Assembly (NCBI RefSeq): GCF_008642355.1
Contig: NZ_CP029193.1
Coordinates: 3,372,001-3,436,000, forward strand
Source of the DNA: Streptomyces venezuelae
GTDB taxonomy: Bacteria; Actinomycetota; Actinomycetes; Streptomycetales; Streptomycetaceae
Direction: 5' to 3'
DNA: 64,000 nucleotides
Position numbers and translations under genes: made by a program. Below are positions 34,658 through 44,380 of the stretch, piece after piece; within the stretch, counting starts at the first letter, position 1, and every line of letters starts with the position of its first letter. The notes below the pieces were generated by a model that was not told where the DNA came from, ran no database searches, and was given only the letters and a program-made list of their open reading frames with translations.

Positions 34658-35370
34658 ATCTCCGTGCCCTCCGCGGCGCCCGCATGGTGCGCGTACGCCG
34701 ACGCGGGCCGCTCGGCGCGCTCCAGCAGTCCCGTGCGCGCCGCGAGCGCGGCGGCCTCCAGGCGCGATCCGACACCCAGCTTCATCAGGACCCGCTGCAC
34801 GTGCGTGCGCGCGGTGCTCGGGGCTATCCCCATGCCCGCGGCGATCAGCCGGGTGTCCTCGCCGTCGGCGACCCGCACCAGGACCTCGACCTCGCGGGGC
34901 GTGAGCATCTGCAGCAGCCGCTGCCCCTCGTCGTCGGGCTGCGCGGCCGGATTGAGCAGTTCGCTGAACGCCCCCTGCAGCAACTGGGGCGCGACGGCGG
35001 CCTCTCCGGCACGCGCCTTCATGATGGCGCGCTCCACTCCTTCGATGCGCTCGTCATGGCGTACGTAGCCGGAGGCGCCGGAGGCGAAGGCCGCGGCGAT
35101 CCCGCGCGGGCTCGGCACCGGGCCGAGCACCACGACCGCGACCTGCGGACGGTCCCGCTTGATCTTCACGACCGGGTCGAACATGCCCGGTTCGGCCGGT
35201 GTGGCCGTCCCCAGGAGGCAGACCTCCGGGGCCCTGCTGATGACCAGTTCCGCGGCGCCCGCGGCGGGCGCGGCGGCGGCGAGCACGCGGTGCCCGCGCA
35301 GTTTCAGTGCCGAGGCGAGGGCCTCGGCGAGCAGTCGGTGATCGTCGACCACCATGAGCCGCACACCCAT
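34630..35370 (-). CDS. Atypical LuxR-family response regulator lacking the phosphoacceptor Asp
   Basis: The protein is 246 residues. The N-terminal receiver-like domain keeps the acidic pair (LMVVDDHRLLAEAL). Where the phosphorylated Asp is expected it reads EVCLLGTATPAEPG, with Gly in place of Asp. The conserved Ser/Thr is absent (VVVLGPV) and the Lys position reads GYVRHDE. Thus it is unlikely to be controlled by normal His-Asp phosphotransfer. The LuxR HTH is intact: LTPREVEVLVRVADG, MGIAPSTARTHVQRVLMKLGV. Ligand-controlled or constitutive activity is possible. There is no adjacent kinase. Confidence 0.88.
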   Translation of the reverse strand: MGVRLMVVDDHRLLAEALASALKLRGHRVLAAAAPAAGAAELVISRAPEVCLLGTATPAEPGMFDPVVKIKRDRPQVAVVVLGPVPSPRGIAAAFASGASGYVRHDERIEGVERAIMKARAGEAAVAPQLLQGAFSELLNPAAQPDDEGQRLLQMLTPREVEVLVRVADGEDTRLIAAGMGIAPSTARTHVQRVLMKLGVGSRLEAAALAARTGLLERAERPASAYAHHAGAAEGTEMTTGPEPPR

Positions 35371-35527
35371 AGCAACCCCCCAGTTTCCCGCGGGCCCCCC
35401 GCCCCTTCATCCCCCGGAAGCTACACGCTTGTTCGACGTTACGCGCCCCCTACCGGCCAGAAGCGGCCCGGAATGCCGAAATCCTTGCCATTCGGGGGGC
35501 GTTGGCGAGACGCGGGTGGTACGCGAA

Positions 35528-35571
35528 CGGCGGCGGGCGCCCCCCGTGGTGCGTGGGGGCGCCCGCCGCCG
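35528..35571 (-). terminator. Strong terminator of the beta-propeller operon
   Basis: A perfect 17-bp GC-only stem (35528-35544 with 35555-35571) with a 10-base loop lies 24 bp after the stop at 35595. Confidence 0.8.
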
Positions 35572-35594
35572 TCCGTGGCGCCGTGCCTGTTCGA

Positions 35595-37496
35595 CTACTT
35601 CGCGACGAAGCCGAGTGCCACGTACTCCTTTTCGTCCTTCGAGTAGGGCTTGCTCAGCAGCTTCTTGCCGAGGAACAAGTGCCCGTCGGCGTAGAGGAGT
35701 TCGTTGGACTTCGGGACCATGCCGCTGATCGCCTCGGTGACCGCCTCGGTGCCCGGGGTCTCCAGGAGCTTGGTCTCCTTCATCGTCTTGCCGTCGAGCG
35801 AGACGACCTGGGCGCCCTGCTTGTAGCCGTGCGCCTTGTACGCGAGGACGTTGCCGCCGTCCATGCGGATCGGGAAGATCTCGCCGTTGTCGCCGGCGAC
35901 CGCGCGGTCACTGGTGGGCTTGCCGGTGGCCAGCGAGAAGGACACGATCTCGTTGGTGCGGTTGTAGCTCTCGCCGCTGCCGTCGTGCTGGCGCGTCGGG
36001 ACGTACAGCCGGTCGTTGCCGACCGCGATCGCCTTGCAGTCGTTGACCATGTTCACGCCGCAGTCGTGATCGTACTTCCCTTCCGGCAGGGAGATCTTCG
36101 CGCGCAGCTTGCCGTTGCTGCCGAGCGAGAAGACGTCCGTGACACCGGACGCCGTGATCTTCGTGGTGTCCTGGCCGAAGACGACCGGGTTCGTCGAGAT
36201 GATCTTGGCGTTGTCGATGCCGGGGGCGATCGGGTACGTCCACTTGTCGTCGCCGGTCTTCGGGTCGAGGAGCTGGACCTTCAGCGTCTCGTCGCCGTAC
36301 GTGCCGCATTCGCGGATCGCGACGAGCTGGTCACCGCCCGCGTACCCGACGTCCTTGCACTTGCCGACCTTCGGCTTCCACAGGGAGGTGCCCTTGACGT
36401 CCCAGGCGGCGCCGCCGCTGGAGGTGCCCGAGCCCGCGGCGATCGTGGTGCCCGAGATGGTGACTTCCTTGAAGGTCGCCTTCACGCCGTTGCTCTCGAC
36501 GCTCTCGGTCCAGAGCTTCTTACCGGACTTCAGGTCGACGGCCGAGACGTTGCTGCACTGCTCGTAGTCGCCCTTCTTGTTCCGCTTGGCCTCTTCGGTG
36601 ACGACGGCGGCGATGCCGTCCTCGGTGACCTCGGGGGACATCGCGCACGTCATGCCGGAGAGCGGGATCGACCACTTCTCCTTGCCGGTGTCCGGGTCGT
36701 AGCCGTTCAGCTCGTTGACGCCCGCCTTGACGTAGGTGTCGTCGGTCAGGACGGACCCGGTGGCGTTCCAGATCTGGTCCTTGGGGATCGCGGGCTGCGG
36801 GAGCTGCATGAGGACCTTGGCAGCCGGGTCGGCCGGGGCCTTCTCCTTGGCCGGGCCCTGCTCGGGCGCCGCTTCGCCGCCGTCCTTGCCGCCCTTCCCG
36901 TCCTTGCCGCCCTTGGCGTCCTTGCCGCCCGACTCCTGCGCGGTGTTCTTGGAGTCGTCGTCCTTCGTCGAGGCGTAGAAGACGCCGCCGCCGACGATCA
37001 GCGCGATCGCGGCGACCGCCGCGATGATGATCGTCGTCTGGCTGCTGATCTTCTTGCCGCCGCCGGAGCCGGAGTCGCCGGGCTGCGGCTGCATCGGCAT
37101 GGTGGGCGGCTGCTGGTAGCCCTGCTGGTACTGGGGCTGCGCGGGCTGCGTCGGGTAGCCGTAGCCCTGCGGGACCTGCGGCTGCGCGGGCTGCGTCGGA
37201 TAGGCGTAGCTCTGCGGGGCCTGGGGCGGCTGGGGCGCTTGGGGTGCCTGGGGGTAGCCGTAGGTGGGCTGGCCCGCGGGGGGCGCCGGAGGGGCCGGGG
37301 GCGCCGCGGGCGGCGGGGCCTGCGGGGGCTGGCCGGGGGGCGCGGGCGGAGCCGCGGGCGGCGGGGCCTGCGGGTAGCCGTACGACGGCTCGGGGGCCTT
37401 GCCGAAGCCTCCGGGCGGAGGGTCCTGCGGGGCGCCGAAGCCGCCCTGCGGGGGCTCGTTCGGGGGCTGCTGGGGTGGCTGGGGCGGCTGGGTCAT
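35595..37496 (-). CDS. Membrane-anchored PQQ-like beta-propeller protein (copy 1)
   Basis: The protein is 633 residues. Residues 1-140 are Pro/Gln/Tyr-rich with PQAPP and QGYGYPTQPAQPQ repeats and should be cytoplasmic. A single helix (about 151-172, TTIIIAAVAAIALIVGGGVF) is followed by a Lys/Gly/Asp-rich spacer and then, from about 230, an extracellular propeller. The propeller has WD-like repeats such as NGYDPDTGKEKWSIPL and LDPKTGDDKWTYPI (the D-x2-TG-x2-W pattern of PQQ-like blades). It was not seen to carry catalytic PQQ-dehydrogenase residues, so a binding or scaffold role is likely. It follows its paralogue after 57 bp on the same strand. Confidence 0.82.
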   Translation of the reverse strand: MTQPPQPPQQPPNEPPQGGFGAPQDPPPGGFGKAPEPSYGYPQAPPPAAPPAPPGQPPQAPPPAAPPAPPAPPAGQPTYGYPQAPQAPQPPQAPQSYAYPTQPAQPQVPQGYGYPTQPAQPQYQQGYQQPPTMPMQPQPGDSGSGGGKKISSQTTIIIAAVAAIALIVGGGVFYASTKDDDSKNTAQESGGKDAKGGKDGKGGKDGGEAAPEQGPAKEKAPADPAAKVLMQLPQPAIPKDQIWNATGSVLTDDTYVKAGVNELNGYDPDTGKEKWSIPLSGMTCAMSPEVTEDGIAAVVTEEAKRNKKGDYEQCSNVSAVDLKSGKKLWTESVESNGVKATFKEVTISGTTIAAGSGTSSGGAAWDVKGTSLWKPKVGKCKDVGYAGGDQLVAIRECGTYGDETLKVQLLDPKTGDDKWTYPIAPGIDNAKIISTNPVVFGQDTTKITASGVTDVFSLGSNGKLRAKISLPEGKYDHDCGVNMVNDCKAIAVGNDRLYVPTRQHDGSGESYNRTNEIVSFSLATGKPTSDRAVAGDNGEIFPIRMDGGNVLAYKAHGYKQGAQVVSLDGKTMKETKLLETPGTEAVTEAISGMVPKSNELLYADGHLFLGKKLLSKPYSKDEKEYVALGFVAK

Positions 37497-37553
37497 GACG
37501 GGTCTATTCCTTGGGGACGAGAGCGGTCGAGCGGATGACTGGGTGGGAGCGCG

Positions 37554-39299
37554 TCACTTGCCGTAGGCGAGCATCAGCTTCGCCTGGCCGGACGTGCTCA
37601 TGATGTTGGTCGTCGAGATGTAGAAGCGACCGTCCACGTAGTCGACGTCCTTCGAGTAGAAGCCGCTCTCGATCTGCGAGGTGCCCTTCGGGTGCTGCAG
37701 AAGGGTCTTGGGCGTGTGCGATCCCGATGTCGCGATGGAGACGACACGGCCGCCGGAGTCGTACGACGGCTTGACGTACGCGATCAGCGAGCCGTCCTCG
37801 ACCTTCAGCGGAAGCATCGTTTCGTCCAGCGGCGACTTGACGCGCCAGGCCTCCTTGCCGGTGGCCAGGCTGAACGCGACGACCTGGTTGGCGCCGCTCT
37901 TCTCGTCGGACGGCAGGTACAGGTACTTGTCGTCCGTCGTCACGCCCAGGCAGCCGTCCAGCTTGCGGTTGAGGATCGCCGTGTCGCACTCGGGCGCGAA
38001 GTTGTCGTCGGTGACGACCTCGGAACGCGTCTCGTCGCTGTTCTCCTTCAGCACCGAGATGTTCCACTTCTTCTTGTCCTCGTTGGCGAGGTACACGACC
38101 GTGGGACTGCCCGAGTAGACCTTGCCGATGCGCCAGCCCTTGGGGAACTTCTTGGTCCACAGCGCGCGCCCGGTCTTCGGGTCGAGCTGCTGGAGCTCGT
38201 CGTGCTCGGTGGGCGTGCTCGCGCCGCAGGACAGGGCCATGAGGAGCTTCTCGCCGCCGGCGAAGCCGTTGGGGAAGCAGGTGCCCTCGTCCTTCTTCTT
38301 CGCGACGTAGAGCTTCTTGCCGTCGCTCATCCGCAGCGCCGTGCCGGACTGGTCGCGGCCCACCATCAGCACGTCGTCGACGAGGACCAGGTTGCTGGAG
38401 AGCGCCGAGTCGAACAGGCCCTCCTTCTTGACCGGGTGGCCCCAGCCCTTGTCACCGGTCTTCAGGTCGATGACCTGGATCTGGTTGCACTCGGCACCGC
38501 TCTGCGAGCCGTCCTTGTACGCGACGGCGATCTTGCCGTCGTCGGTGGCCGTCCGAGTCGCGGCGCAGAGCTTCTCCGGGAAGGTGATGGCCTTCCAGGC
38601 GGTCCTGCCGGTCTTCACGTTGTAGGCGAGGAGCTGCTTGTACGCGGCCTTGACCACGATGTCGTCCTGGATCCACATGCCCGGGGCGTCACCGCCGGAG
38701 CCGGGCACCTGGGGCGCCTCCTTGTACCAGAGGACCTTCGCCTCACCGGCCTGGCGGCCCTCGTTGAGGTCTTCCTTGCCCTCGTGGCCGTCGCCGCTGC
38801 CGTTGCCGGGGTTGACCGGTGCGGAAGCGGTGGGCTTCGGGCCCTTGTTCTTCGCCTCGGGCTTCTTCTTGCCGCCGTCGTCACCGCTCACGACGGCGTA
38901 CGTGACACCGCCCGCGACGAGCAGGGCCGCCACCGCGGCGGCGACGATCACGACGAGCTTGTTGCGCTTGCCCTTGCCGTCGCCGGGCGGGGTGCCGGGC
39001 ACGCCGGGTCCTGCGAACTGCGGCTGCGTCGGCTGCTGCGCGTACCCGTACTGTGGCTGATTTCCGTACGGTCCTGGCTGCTGCGGCTGGCCGTAGGGAC
39101 CGGGCTGTTGCGGCTGGCCGTAGGGTCCCGGCTGCTGCGGCTGGTGGTACGGGCCCGGCTGCTGCGGGTAGCCGTAGCCCGGCTGCGGCGGCTGCTGGCC
39201 CGGTGCCTGCGGCGGCTGGCCCGGAGGCTGTTGCGGCTGGCCAGGTGGCTGCGGAGCTCCGAAACCGCCGGGCGGCGGCTGGTTGGGCGGCTGAGTCAT
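37554..39299 (-). CDS. Membrane-anchored PQQ-like beta-propeller protein (copy 2)
   Basis: The protein is 581 residues from ATG 39299 with AAGGGGGGAG upstream. It has the same architecture as its downstream paralogue: an N-terminal Pro/Gln/Gly-rich segment (1-100) with repeated PQQPGPYG units, one helix (about 114-138, KLVVIVAAAVAALLVAGGV), a linker, then propeller blades. Blade motifs include AYNVKTGRTAWKAI, IDLKTGDKGWGHP and LDPKTGRALWTKKF. The pair probably arose by tandem duplication. Proline-rich tails may bind cytoplasmic or membrane partners. Function is not established. Confidence 0.82.
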   Translation of the reverse strand: MTQPPNQPPPGGFGAPQPPGQPQQPPGQPPQAPGQQPPQPGYGYPQQPGPYHQPQQPGPYGQPQQPGPYGQPQQPGPYGNQPQYGYAQQPTQPQFAGPGVPGTPPGDGKGKRNKLVVIVAAAVAALLVAGGVTYAVVSGDDGGKKKPEAKNKGPKPTASAPVNPGNGSGDGHEGKEDLNEGRQAGEAKVLWYKEAPQVPGSGGDAPGMWIQDDIVVKAAYKQLLAYNVKTGRTAWKAITFPEKLCAATRTATDDGKIAVAYKDGSQSGAECNQIQVIDLKTGDKGWGHPVKKEGLFDSALSSNLVLVDDVLMVGRDQSGTALRMSDGKKLYVAKKKDEGTCFPNGFAGGEKLLMALSCGASTPTEHDELQQLDPKTGRALWTKKFPKGWRIGKVYSGSPTVVYLANEDKKKWNISVLKENSDETRSEVVTDDNFAPECDTAILNRKLDGCLGVTTDDKYLYLPSDEKSGANQVVAFSLATGKEAWRVKSPLDETMLPLKVEDGSLIAYVKPSYDSGGRVVSIATSGSHTPKTLLQHPKGTSQIESGFYSKDVDYVDGRFYISTTNIMSTSGQAKLMLAYGK

Positions 39300-39385
39300 C
39301 AGCGCTCCCCCCTTCACTGATTTTCGGCACGCCAAATGGTGCTGAGGGCAGCCTTTCTATCACCCTGCCCCCGTACCACACGGGT

Positions 39386-39418
39386 CCGGTCCTGTCCCTG
39401 TTCCCAAGGGAGGACCGG
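39386..39418 (-). terminator. Hairpin downstream of the ABC-F gene
   Basis: CCGGTCC (39386-39392) pairs with GGACCGG (39412-39418), and an inner TCCCT/AGGGA stem is offset by a small bulge. It lies 38 bp after the leftward ABC-F stop. Confidence 0.5.
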
Positions 39419-39455
39419 CCTGTAATGCACCCGTTACGCGAGCTGCACGAGAGCT

Positions 39456-41276
39456 CTACGCGTCCTCCGCAAGCTCCAACCAGCGCATTTCCAACTCGTC
39501 CCGCTCGCCGATCAGTTCACGGAGCTCGGCGTCCAGTTTGGCCACCTTTTCGAAGTCCGTGGCGTTATCGGCGATTTGAGCGTGGAGCTTGGCCTCCTTC
39601 TGGGAGACCTTGTCCAGCTGCCGCTCGATCTTCTGGAGCTCCTTCTTGGCGGCGCGGGCCTCCGCGGAGGAGACGGTCTTCGTCCCGGCGGCCGGAGCCG
39701 CGGCGGGCGCGGCCGCGGGAGCCGACGGGGCCGTGGCCGCCGCCATGCGCTGCCTGCGCTCCAGGTACTCGTCGATGCCACGCGGCAGCATCCGCATCGT
39801 GGCGTCACCCAGAAGCGCGAACACCTTGTCCGTCGTCCGCTCGACGAAGAACCGGTCGTGGGAGATCACGACCATGGAGCCCGGCCACCCGTCGAGCACG
39901 TCCTCCAGCTGCGTCAGCGTCTCGATGTCGAGGTCGTTGGTCGGCTCGTCGAGGAAGAGGACGTTCGGCTCGTCCATGAGGAGGCGCAGCAGCTGCAGCC
40001 TGCGCCGCTCGCCGCCGGAGAGGTCGCCGACCGGCGTCCACTGCTTCTCCTTGTTGAACCCGAACGTCTCGCAGAGCTGCCCCGCGGTCATCTCGCGGCC
40101 CTTGCCCAGGTCGACGCGCTCGCGCACCTGCTGCACGGCTTCGAGGACCCGCAGCGTCGGCTTCAGCTCGGCGACCTCCTGCGAGAGATAGGCCAGCTTC
40201 ACCGTCTTGCCGACGACGATCTTCCCGTCGGCGGGCTGCACGTCGCCGTCACTGCGGGCGGCGTCGGCCATGGCGCGCAGCAGCGAGGTCTTGCCCGCGC
40301 CGTTCACGCCGACCAGGCCGATGCGGTCGCCGGGGCCGAGCTGCCAGGTGAGGTGCTTGAGCAGCAGCTTGGGCCCGGCCTGGACGGACACGTCCTCCAG
40401 GTCGAACACGGTCTTGCCGAGCCGGGTCGTCGCGAACTTCATCAGCTCGCTGGTGTCCCGCGGCGGCGGCACGTCCGCGATCAGTTCGTTCGCCGCCTCG
40501 ATGCGGAACTTCGGCTTGCTGGTGCGGGCCGGGGCGCCGCGCCGCAGCCACGCCAGCTCCTTGCGCATCAGGTTCTGCCGCTTGGTCTCCTCGGTGGCGG
40601 CGATGCGCTCGCGCTCGGCTCGCGCGAACACGTAGTCCGAGTACCCGCCCTCGTACTCGAAGACGGAGCCCTTCTGCACGTCCCACATGCGGGTGCACAC
40701 CTGGTCCAGGAACCAGCGGTCGTGCGTCACGCACACGAGCGCCGAGCGCCGCGTCCGCAGGTGCTGGGCCAGCCACGAGATGCCCTCGACGTCGAGGTGG
40801 TTGGTCGGCTCGTCGAGCACGATCAGGTCCTGCTCGGCGATGAGCAGCTTCGCCAGCGCGATGCGTCGCCGCTCGCCGCCGGAGAGCGGGCCGATGACGG
40901 TGTCGAGCCCCTGCGGGAAGCCGGGCAGGTCGAGTCCGCCGAACAGTCCGGTCAGCACATCCCTGATCTTGGCGCTGCCCGCCCACTCGTGGTCGGCGAG
41001 GTCGCCGATGACCTCGTGCCGGACGGTGGCGGCCGGGTCGAGGGAGTCGTGCTGCGTCAGCACGCCGAGGCGAAGACCGCCGTTGTGCGTGACACGGCCG
41101 GTGTCCGCCTCCTCCAGCTTGGCGAGCATCCGGATCAGGGTGGTCTTCCCGTCGCCGTTGCGCCCGACGACGCCGATCCTGTCCCCCTCGGACACGCCGA
41201 GTGAGACGCCGTCGAGCAGGGCACGGGTGCCGTACACCTTGCTGACTGCCTCGACATTGACCAGATTGACGGCCAT
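39456..41276 (-). CDS. ABC-F family ATPase with C-terminal coiled coil (Uup-like)
   Basis: The protein is 606 residues with two nucleotide-binding domains and no membrane segments, the hallmark of ABC-F proteins. NBD1 has GRNGDGKTT, LSGGERRRIALA and LIVLDEPTNHLD. NBD2 has GVNGAGKTS, LSGGERRRLQLL and VLFLDEPTNDLD. They are joined by the arm/linker KRQNLMRKELAWLRRGAPARTSKPK, and residues 540-606 form a coiled coil like the DNA-binding tail of Uup. ABC-F proteins act on the ribosome in translation or resistance; Uup is also linked to DNA stability. No antibiotic cluster is nearby, so a housekeeping role is more likely than resistance. Confidence 0.92.
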   Translation of the reverse strand: MAVNLVNVEAVSKVYGTRALLDGVSLGVSEGDRIGVVGRNGDGKTTLIRMLAKLEEADTGRVTHNGGLRLGVLTQHDSLDPAATVRHEVIGDLADHEWAGSAKIRDVLTGLFGGLDLPGFPQGLDTVIGPLSGGERRRIALAKLLIAEQDLIVLDEPTNHLDVEGISWLAQHLRTRRSALVCVTHDRWFLDQVCTRMWDVQKGSVFEYEGGYSDYVFARAERERIAATEETKRQNLMRKELAWLRRGAPARTSKPKFRIEAANELIADVPPPRDTSELMKFATTRLGKTVFDLEDVSVQAGPKLLLKHLTWQLGPGDRIGLVGVNGAGKTSLLRAMADAARSDGDVQPADGKIVVGKTVKLAYLSQEVAELKPTLRVLEAVQQVRERVDLGKGREMTAGQLCETFGFNKEKQWTPVGDLSGGERRRLQLLRLLMDEPNVLFLDEPTNDLDIETLTQLEDVLDGWPGSMVVISHDRFFVERTTDKVFALLGDATMRMLPRGIDEYLERRQRMAAATAPSAPAAAPAAAPAAGTKTVSSAEARAAKKELQKIERQLDKVSQKEAKLHAQIADNATDFEKVAKLDAELRELIGERDELEMRWLELAEDA

Positions 41277-41354
41277 TTCACTCCTGACAGGGGGGACGAT
41301 CGACCTTCAAGCGTAGTCGCCCGCGGGGGCGGCCCTTCGCCCGCGGGCACCGGC

Positions 41355-42416
41355 TCACCAGTGCCGGGGGCCCGAGGGGGGCGGCGGCATGGGCGGCGGC
41401 ATCCGCAGGCCCGGGTACGCGAAGCCGAGGCGGAGGTCCTGCATGGTGGTGATCGTCCGGATCATCACGATGCCGCAGATGCCGGCGGCTATCAGGGCGG
41501 CGTCCGAGAGCATGAACATCAGCAGCGCGGTGCGTCCCTGCCCGGTGTCGCCCTCGTCGGCGGCGATGAGCAGCAGCCAGCCGAGTGCGTTCAGCGCGCT
41601 GGACGCGACCCAGGTCGCCCACCATGCGGTGACGGCGCCCTGCCCTGGCCGGGCGTACGGCCCTGGGTGGCCGTACGCGGTCGGCTGCCCGGGGTGGCCG
41701 TACGCGGTCGGCCGCGCGCCGCCCGACGGGTCGCTGACCGCGACGATGTCGTCGGTGATCTGCTTCGGTATCCACCAGTTGGCGAACGGGATGAACCACG
41801 CGCCGATCGCCATCCCCGGCGACTGGCGGTGCCGTCCCGGCGCGAAGACCTCCGCGTTCGTCCGCACGCGGTTGAACCACGTCAGGAAGACGGGGATCGC
41901 CGCGAGGAACCCGATGCCGAGCAGCACCACGGCGAAACCCCAGAAGTCCCCGACGTCGTCGTCGCGGTAGAAGCCGTACCAGGAGCGCCCCAGGGTGTCG
42001 TACAGATCGAAGTCCGCGACCAGCCGCAGCAACGCGAGCGCAGAGACGCCACCGAGCAACACCATGGCTGCCGTGCCGATCCCGGCCACCGGGGCGGGCC
42101 GGGGCGGGATCGGTACGTAGTAGCGGGGATAGGGGACGTGGGCGTGGGGTGGACCGGGCGGGAAGGCGGGGGGTGCGCCCATGCCCGGCGGTGTCGGCGG
42201 TGGCGGTGGCGGGCCCGGTGGGGGCCCTGCCGGGCAGGACCCGCTCGTCGGGGGCGCGGCGGGCTTCGTGATGCTCACCGGAGGCGTGTCCGCCGGCGGC
42301 AGGTCGAGCGGCGCGTCCGGCGCACCCGAAGGCTCCGGCGTACCCGAAGGCTCCGGCGCACCCGAAGGGCCCGGCGTACCCGAAGGTTCCGGCGTGCCCG
42401 GTGGCGTTTGTGACAT
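41355..42416 (-). CDS. DUF4328 membrane protein with Pro-rich N-terminus
   Basis: The protein is 353 residues. Residues 1-100 carry EPSGTPEPSGAPEPSGTPEP-type six-residue repeats and poly-Pro. DUF4328 begins near 110: hydrophobic helices separated by VFLTWFNRVRTNAEVFAPGR and GMAIGAWFIPFANWWIPKQI, which is the DUF4328 core. Two more helices (about 265-325) follow. An octapeptide-like repeat TAYGHPGQP-TAYGHPGPY sits in a loop near 230-250. DUF4328 proteins are common in Streptomyces and uncharacterised. It is transcribed in line with, and downstream of, ispE. Confidence 0.85.
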   Translation of the reverse strand: MSQTPPGTPEPSGTPGPSGAPEPSGTPEPSGAPDAPLDLPPADTPPVSITKPAAPPTSGSCPAGPPPGPPPPPPTPPGMGAPPAFPPGPPHAHVPYPRYYVPIPPRPAPVAGIGTAAMVLLGGVSALALLRLVADFDLYDTLGRSWYGFYRDDDVGDFWGFAVVLLGIGFLAAIPVFLTWFNRVRTNAEVFAPGRHRQSPGMAIGAWFIPFANWWIPKQITDDIVAVSDPSGGARPTAYGHPGQPTAYGHPGPYARPGQGAVTAWWATWVASSALNALGWLLLIAADEGDTGQGRTALLMFMLSDAALIAAGICGIVMIRTITTMQDLRLGFAYPGLRMPPPMPPPPSGPRHW

Positions 42417-42552
42417 GACTCCCCCGATTCCTTCCGCCCCTACGCAGCTGTACAGCCCGCCGCGCTCCGTCCCCGGGGCCTCGTGACATCAGGTTACGGC
42501 GATCACTCCTACCGTGCCCGCCCCTGTGGACAACCCCGCGGCAGACCGAGTA

Positions 42553-43446
42553 CTACAGCAGCGTCGCGCCCGGCGCCGGCGACTGTGCCACCCGCGCCGT
42601 CCTGCACGTACCCGACGCCACCAGCGCGTCCGCCACCCGCGCCGCGGACACCTGGTCCCGTGCGAGGAACGCCGTCGTCGGGCCCGACCCGGAGACCAGC
42701 GCGGCGAGCGCGCCCGCCGCCGTGCCCGCCGCGAGGGTGTCGCGCAGCGAGGGGAAGAGGGAGAGGGCCGCGGGCTGCAGGTCGTTGGTGACCGTGGCGG
42801 CGAGCGCGTCGGCGTCGCCGTCGCGCAGGGCGGCGAGCAGGGCGGGCGACGCCTCGGGGGCGGGCGCGGCCGGGGTGAGCCGGTCGAACTCGCGGTACAC
42901 CGCGGGCGTGGAGAGGCCTCCGTCGGCGACGGCGAAGACCCAGAAGAAGGTGCCTCCGACGTCCAGGGGCTCCAGCTTCTCGCCGCGCCCGGTGCCGAGC
43001 GCCGCGCCGCCGACCAGGCTGAAGGGCACGTCGCTGCCCAACTCGGCGCAGATGTCGATCAGTTCGGCGCGGCTCGTCCCGGTCCCCCACAGCGCGTCGC
43101 ACGCGACGAGCGCGCCCGCGGCGTCCGCGCTGCCGCCCGCCATGCCACCGGCGACGGGGATGTCCTTGGCGATGTGCAGGTGCACGTCGGGGGCGATGCC
43201 GTGGCGCGCGGCAAGGAGTTCCGCCGCGCGGACCGCCAGGTTCGTGCGGTCCAGGGGGACTTGGTCCGCGCCGGGACCTTCGCAGGTCACCCGCGGCTCG
43301 TCGGCGGGGGTGACGGTGACCTCGTCGTAGAGGCCGACGGCGAGGAAGACGTTGGCGAGGTCGTGGAAGCCGTCGGGGCGCGCGGCGCCGACCGCGAGCT
43401 GGACGTTGACCTTCGCGGGGACCCGTACGGTCACGCTCGCGCTCAC
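42553..43446 (-). CDS. ispE: 4-diphosphocytidyl-2-C-methyl-D-erythritol kinase
   Basis: It phosphorylates CDP-methylerythritol in the non-mevalonate (MEP) isoprenoid pathway. The 297-residue GHMP kinase has [14 protein letters not shown] (substrate-binding Lys, about 8-21), [18 protein letters not shown], the ATP loop [18 protein letters not shown] (about 94-111) and the C-terminal [11 protein letters not shown]. The start overlaps the rsmA stop by 4 bp. The rsmA-ispE pair is a conserved actinobacterial arrangement. Confidence 0.95.
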   Translation of the reverse strand: MSASVTVRVPAKVNVQLAVGAARPDGFHDLANVFLAVGLYDEVTVTPADEPRVTCEGPGADQVPLDRTNLAVRAAELLAARHGIAPDVHLHIAKDIPVAGGMAGGSADAAGALVACDALWGTGTSRAELIDICAELGSDVPFSLVGGAALGTGRGEKLEPLDVGGTFFWVFAVADGGLSTPAVYREFDRLTPAAPAPEASPALLAALRDGDADALAATVTNDLQPAALSLFPSLRDTLAAGTAAGALAALVSGSGPTTAFLARDQVSAARVADALVASGTCRTARVAQSPAPGATLL

Positions 43447-44309
43447 GCGCCGGCCTCCTTGTGCTCGGCGATCCGCGCGAACTCCTCCACGGTCAGCGCC
43501 TCGCCGCGCGCCTGGGGCGAGACTCCCGCCGCGACCAGGGCGGCCTCCGCGGCGGCGGCGGATCCGGCCCAGCCGGAGAGGGCGGCCCGCAGCGTCTTCC
43601 TGCGCTGCGCGAACGCGGCGTCGACGACGGCGAAGACCTCGCGCTTGGAGGCACTGGTCCTGATCGGTTCGGCGCGGCGCACGAGGGAGACGAGTCCGGA
43701 GTCGACGTTGGGCGCGGGCCAGAACACGTTGCGGCCGATGGACCCGGCGCGCTTCACCTCCGCGTACCAGTTGGCCTTCACGGACGGCACGCCGTAGACC
43801 CGTGAGCCCGGCCCGGCGGCGAGCCGGTCGGCGACCTCGGCCTGCACCATCACGAGGGTGCGCTCGATGGTCGGGAAGGTGTCGAGCATGTGCAGCAGGA
43901 CGGGTACGGCCACGTTGTACGGGAGGTTCGCGACCAGTGCGGTGGGCGCGGGGCCCGGCAGCTCGCCCACGAGCATCGCGTCGCTGTGCACGAGCCCGAA
44001 GGAGGCGGCCTTCTCCGGGAGGCGGGCCTGCACGGTGGCGGGCAGCGCCTCGGCGAGCACGTCGTCGATCTCCACGGCGGTGACGTGCGCGGCGGTCTCC
44101 AGGAGCGCGAGGGTCAGCGACCCGAGGCCGGGGCCGACCTCGACGACGACGTCGTCCGGGCGGACCTCCGCGGTGCGGACGATGCGCCGTACGGTGTTGG
44201 CGTCGATGACGAAGTTCTGGCCACGCTGCTTGGTCGGGCGTACGCCCAGGGCAGCGGCCAGCTCGCGGATGTCGGCGGGGCCGAGGAGGGCGCCTTGCTC
44301 AGTGCTCAC
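43443..44309 (-). CDS. rsmA: 16S rRNA (adenine1518-N6/adenine1519-N6)-dimethyltransferase
   Basis: RsmA (KsgA) dimethylates two adjacent adenines near the 3' end of 16S rRNA during 30S assembly; its absence gives kasugamycin resistance. The 288-residue protein has [15 protein letters not shown] (about 30-44), SAM motif [17 protein letters not shown] and catalytic motif [14 protein letters not shown], all diagnostic of the family. Start and length are normal. It is first in a pair with ispE. Confidence 0.96.
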   Translation of the reverse strand: MSTEQGALLGPADIRELAAALGVRPTKQRGQNFVIDANTVRRIVRTAEVRPDDVVVEVGPGLGSLTLALLETAAHVTAVEIDDVLAEALPATVQARLPEKAASFGLVHSDAMLVGELPGPAPTALVANLPYNVAVPVLLHMLDTFPTIERTLVMVQAEVADRLAAGPGSRVYGVPSVKANWYAEVKRAGSIGRNVFWPAPNVDSGLVSLVRRAEPIRTSASKREVFAVVDAAFAQRRKTLRAALSGWAGSAAAAEAALVAAGVSPQARGEALTVEEFARIAEHKEAGA

Positions 44310-44380
44310 CGCACCAGGTTACGGGGCCCGGCCGACCCGCCCGCCCCACGGTCGAGCAGCCCTGACCGGTCCCGCCCCTC

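Noticed and set aside
39456..41276. ABC-F gene as an antibiotic-resistance determinant
   Set aside because: It has a Uup-like coiled-coil tail, no biosynthetic cluster is nearby and its neighbours are housekeeping genes, so a resistance call is not supported.
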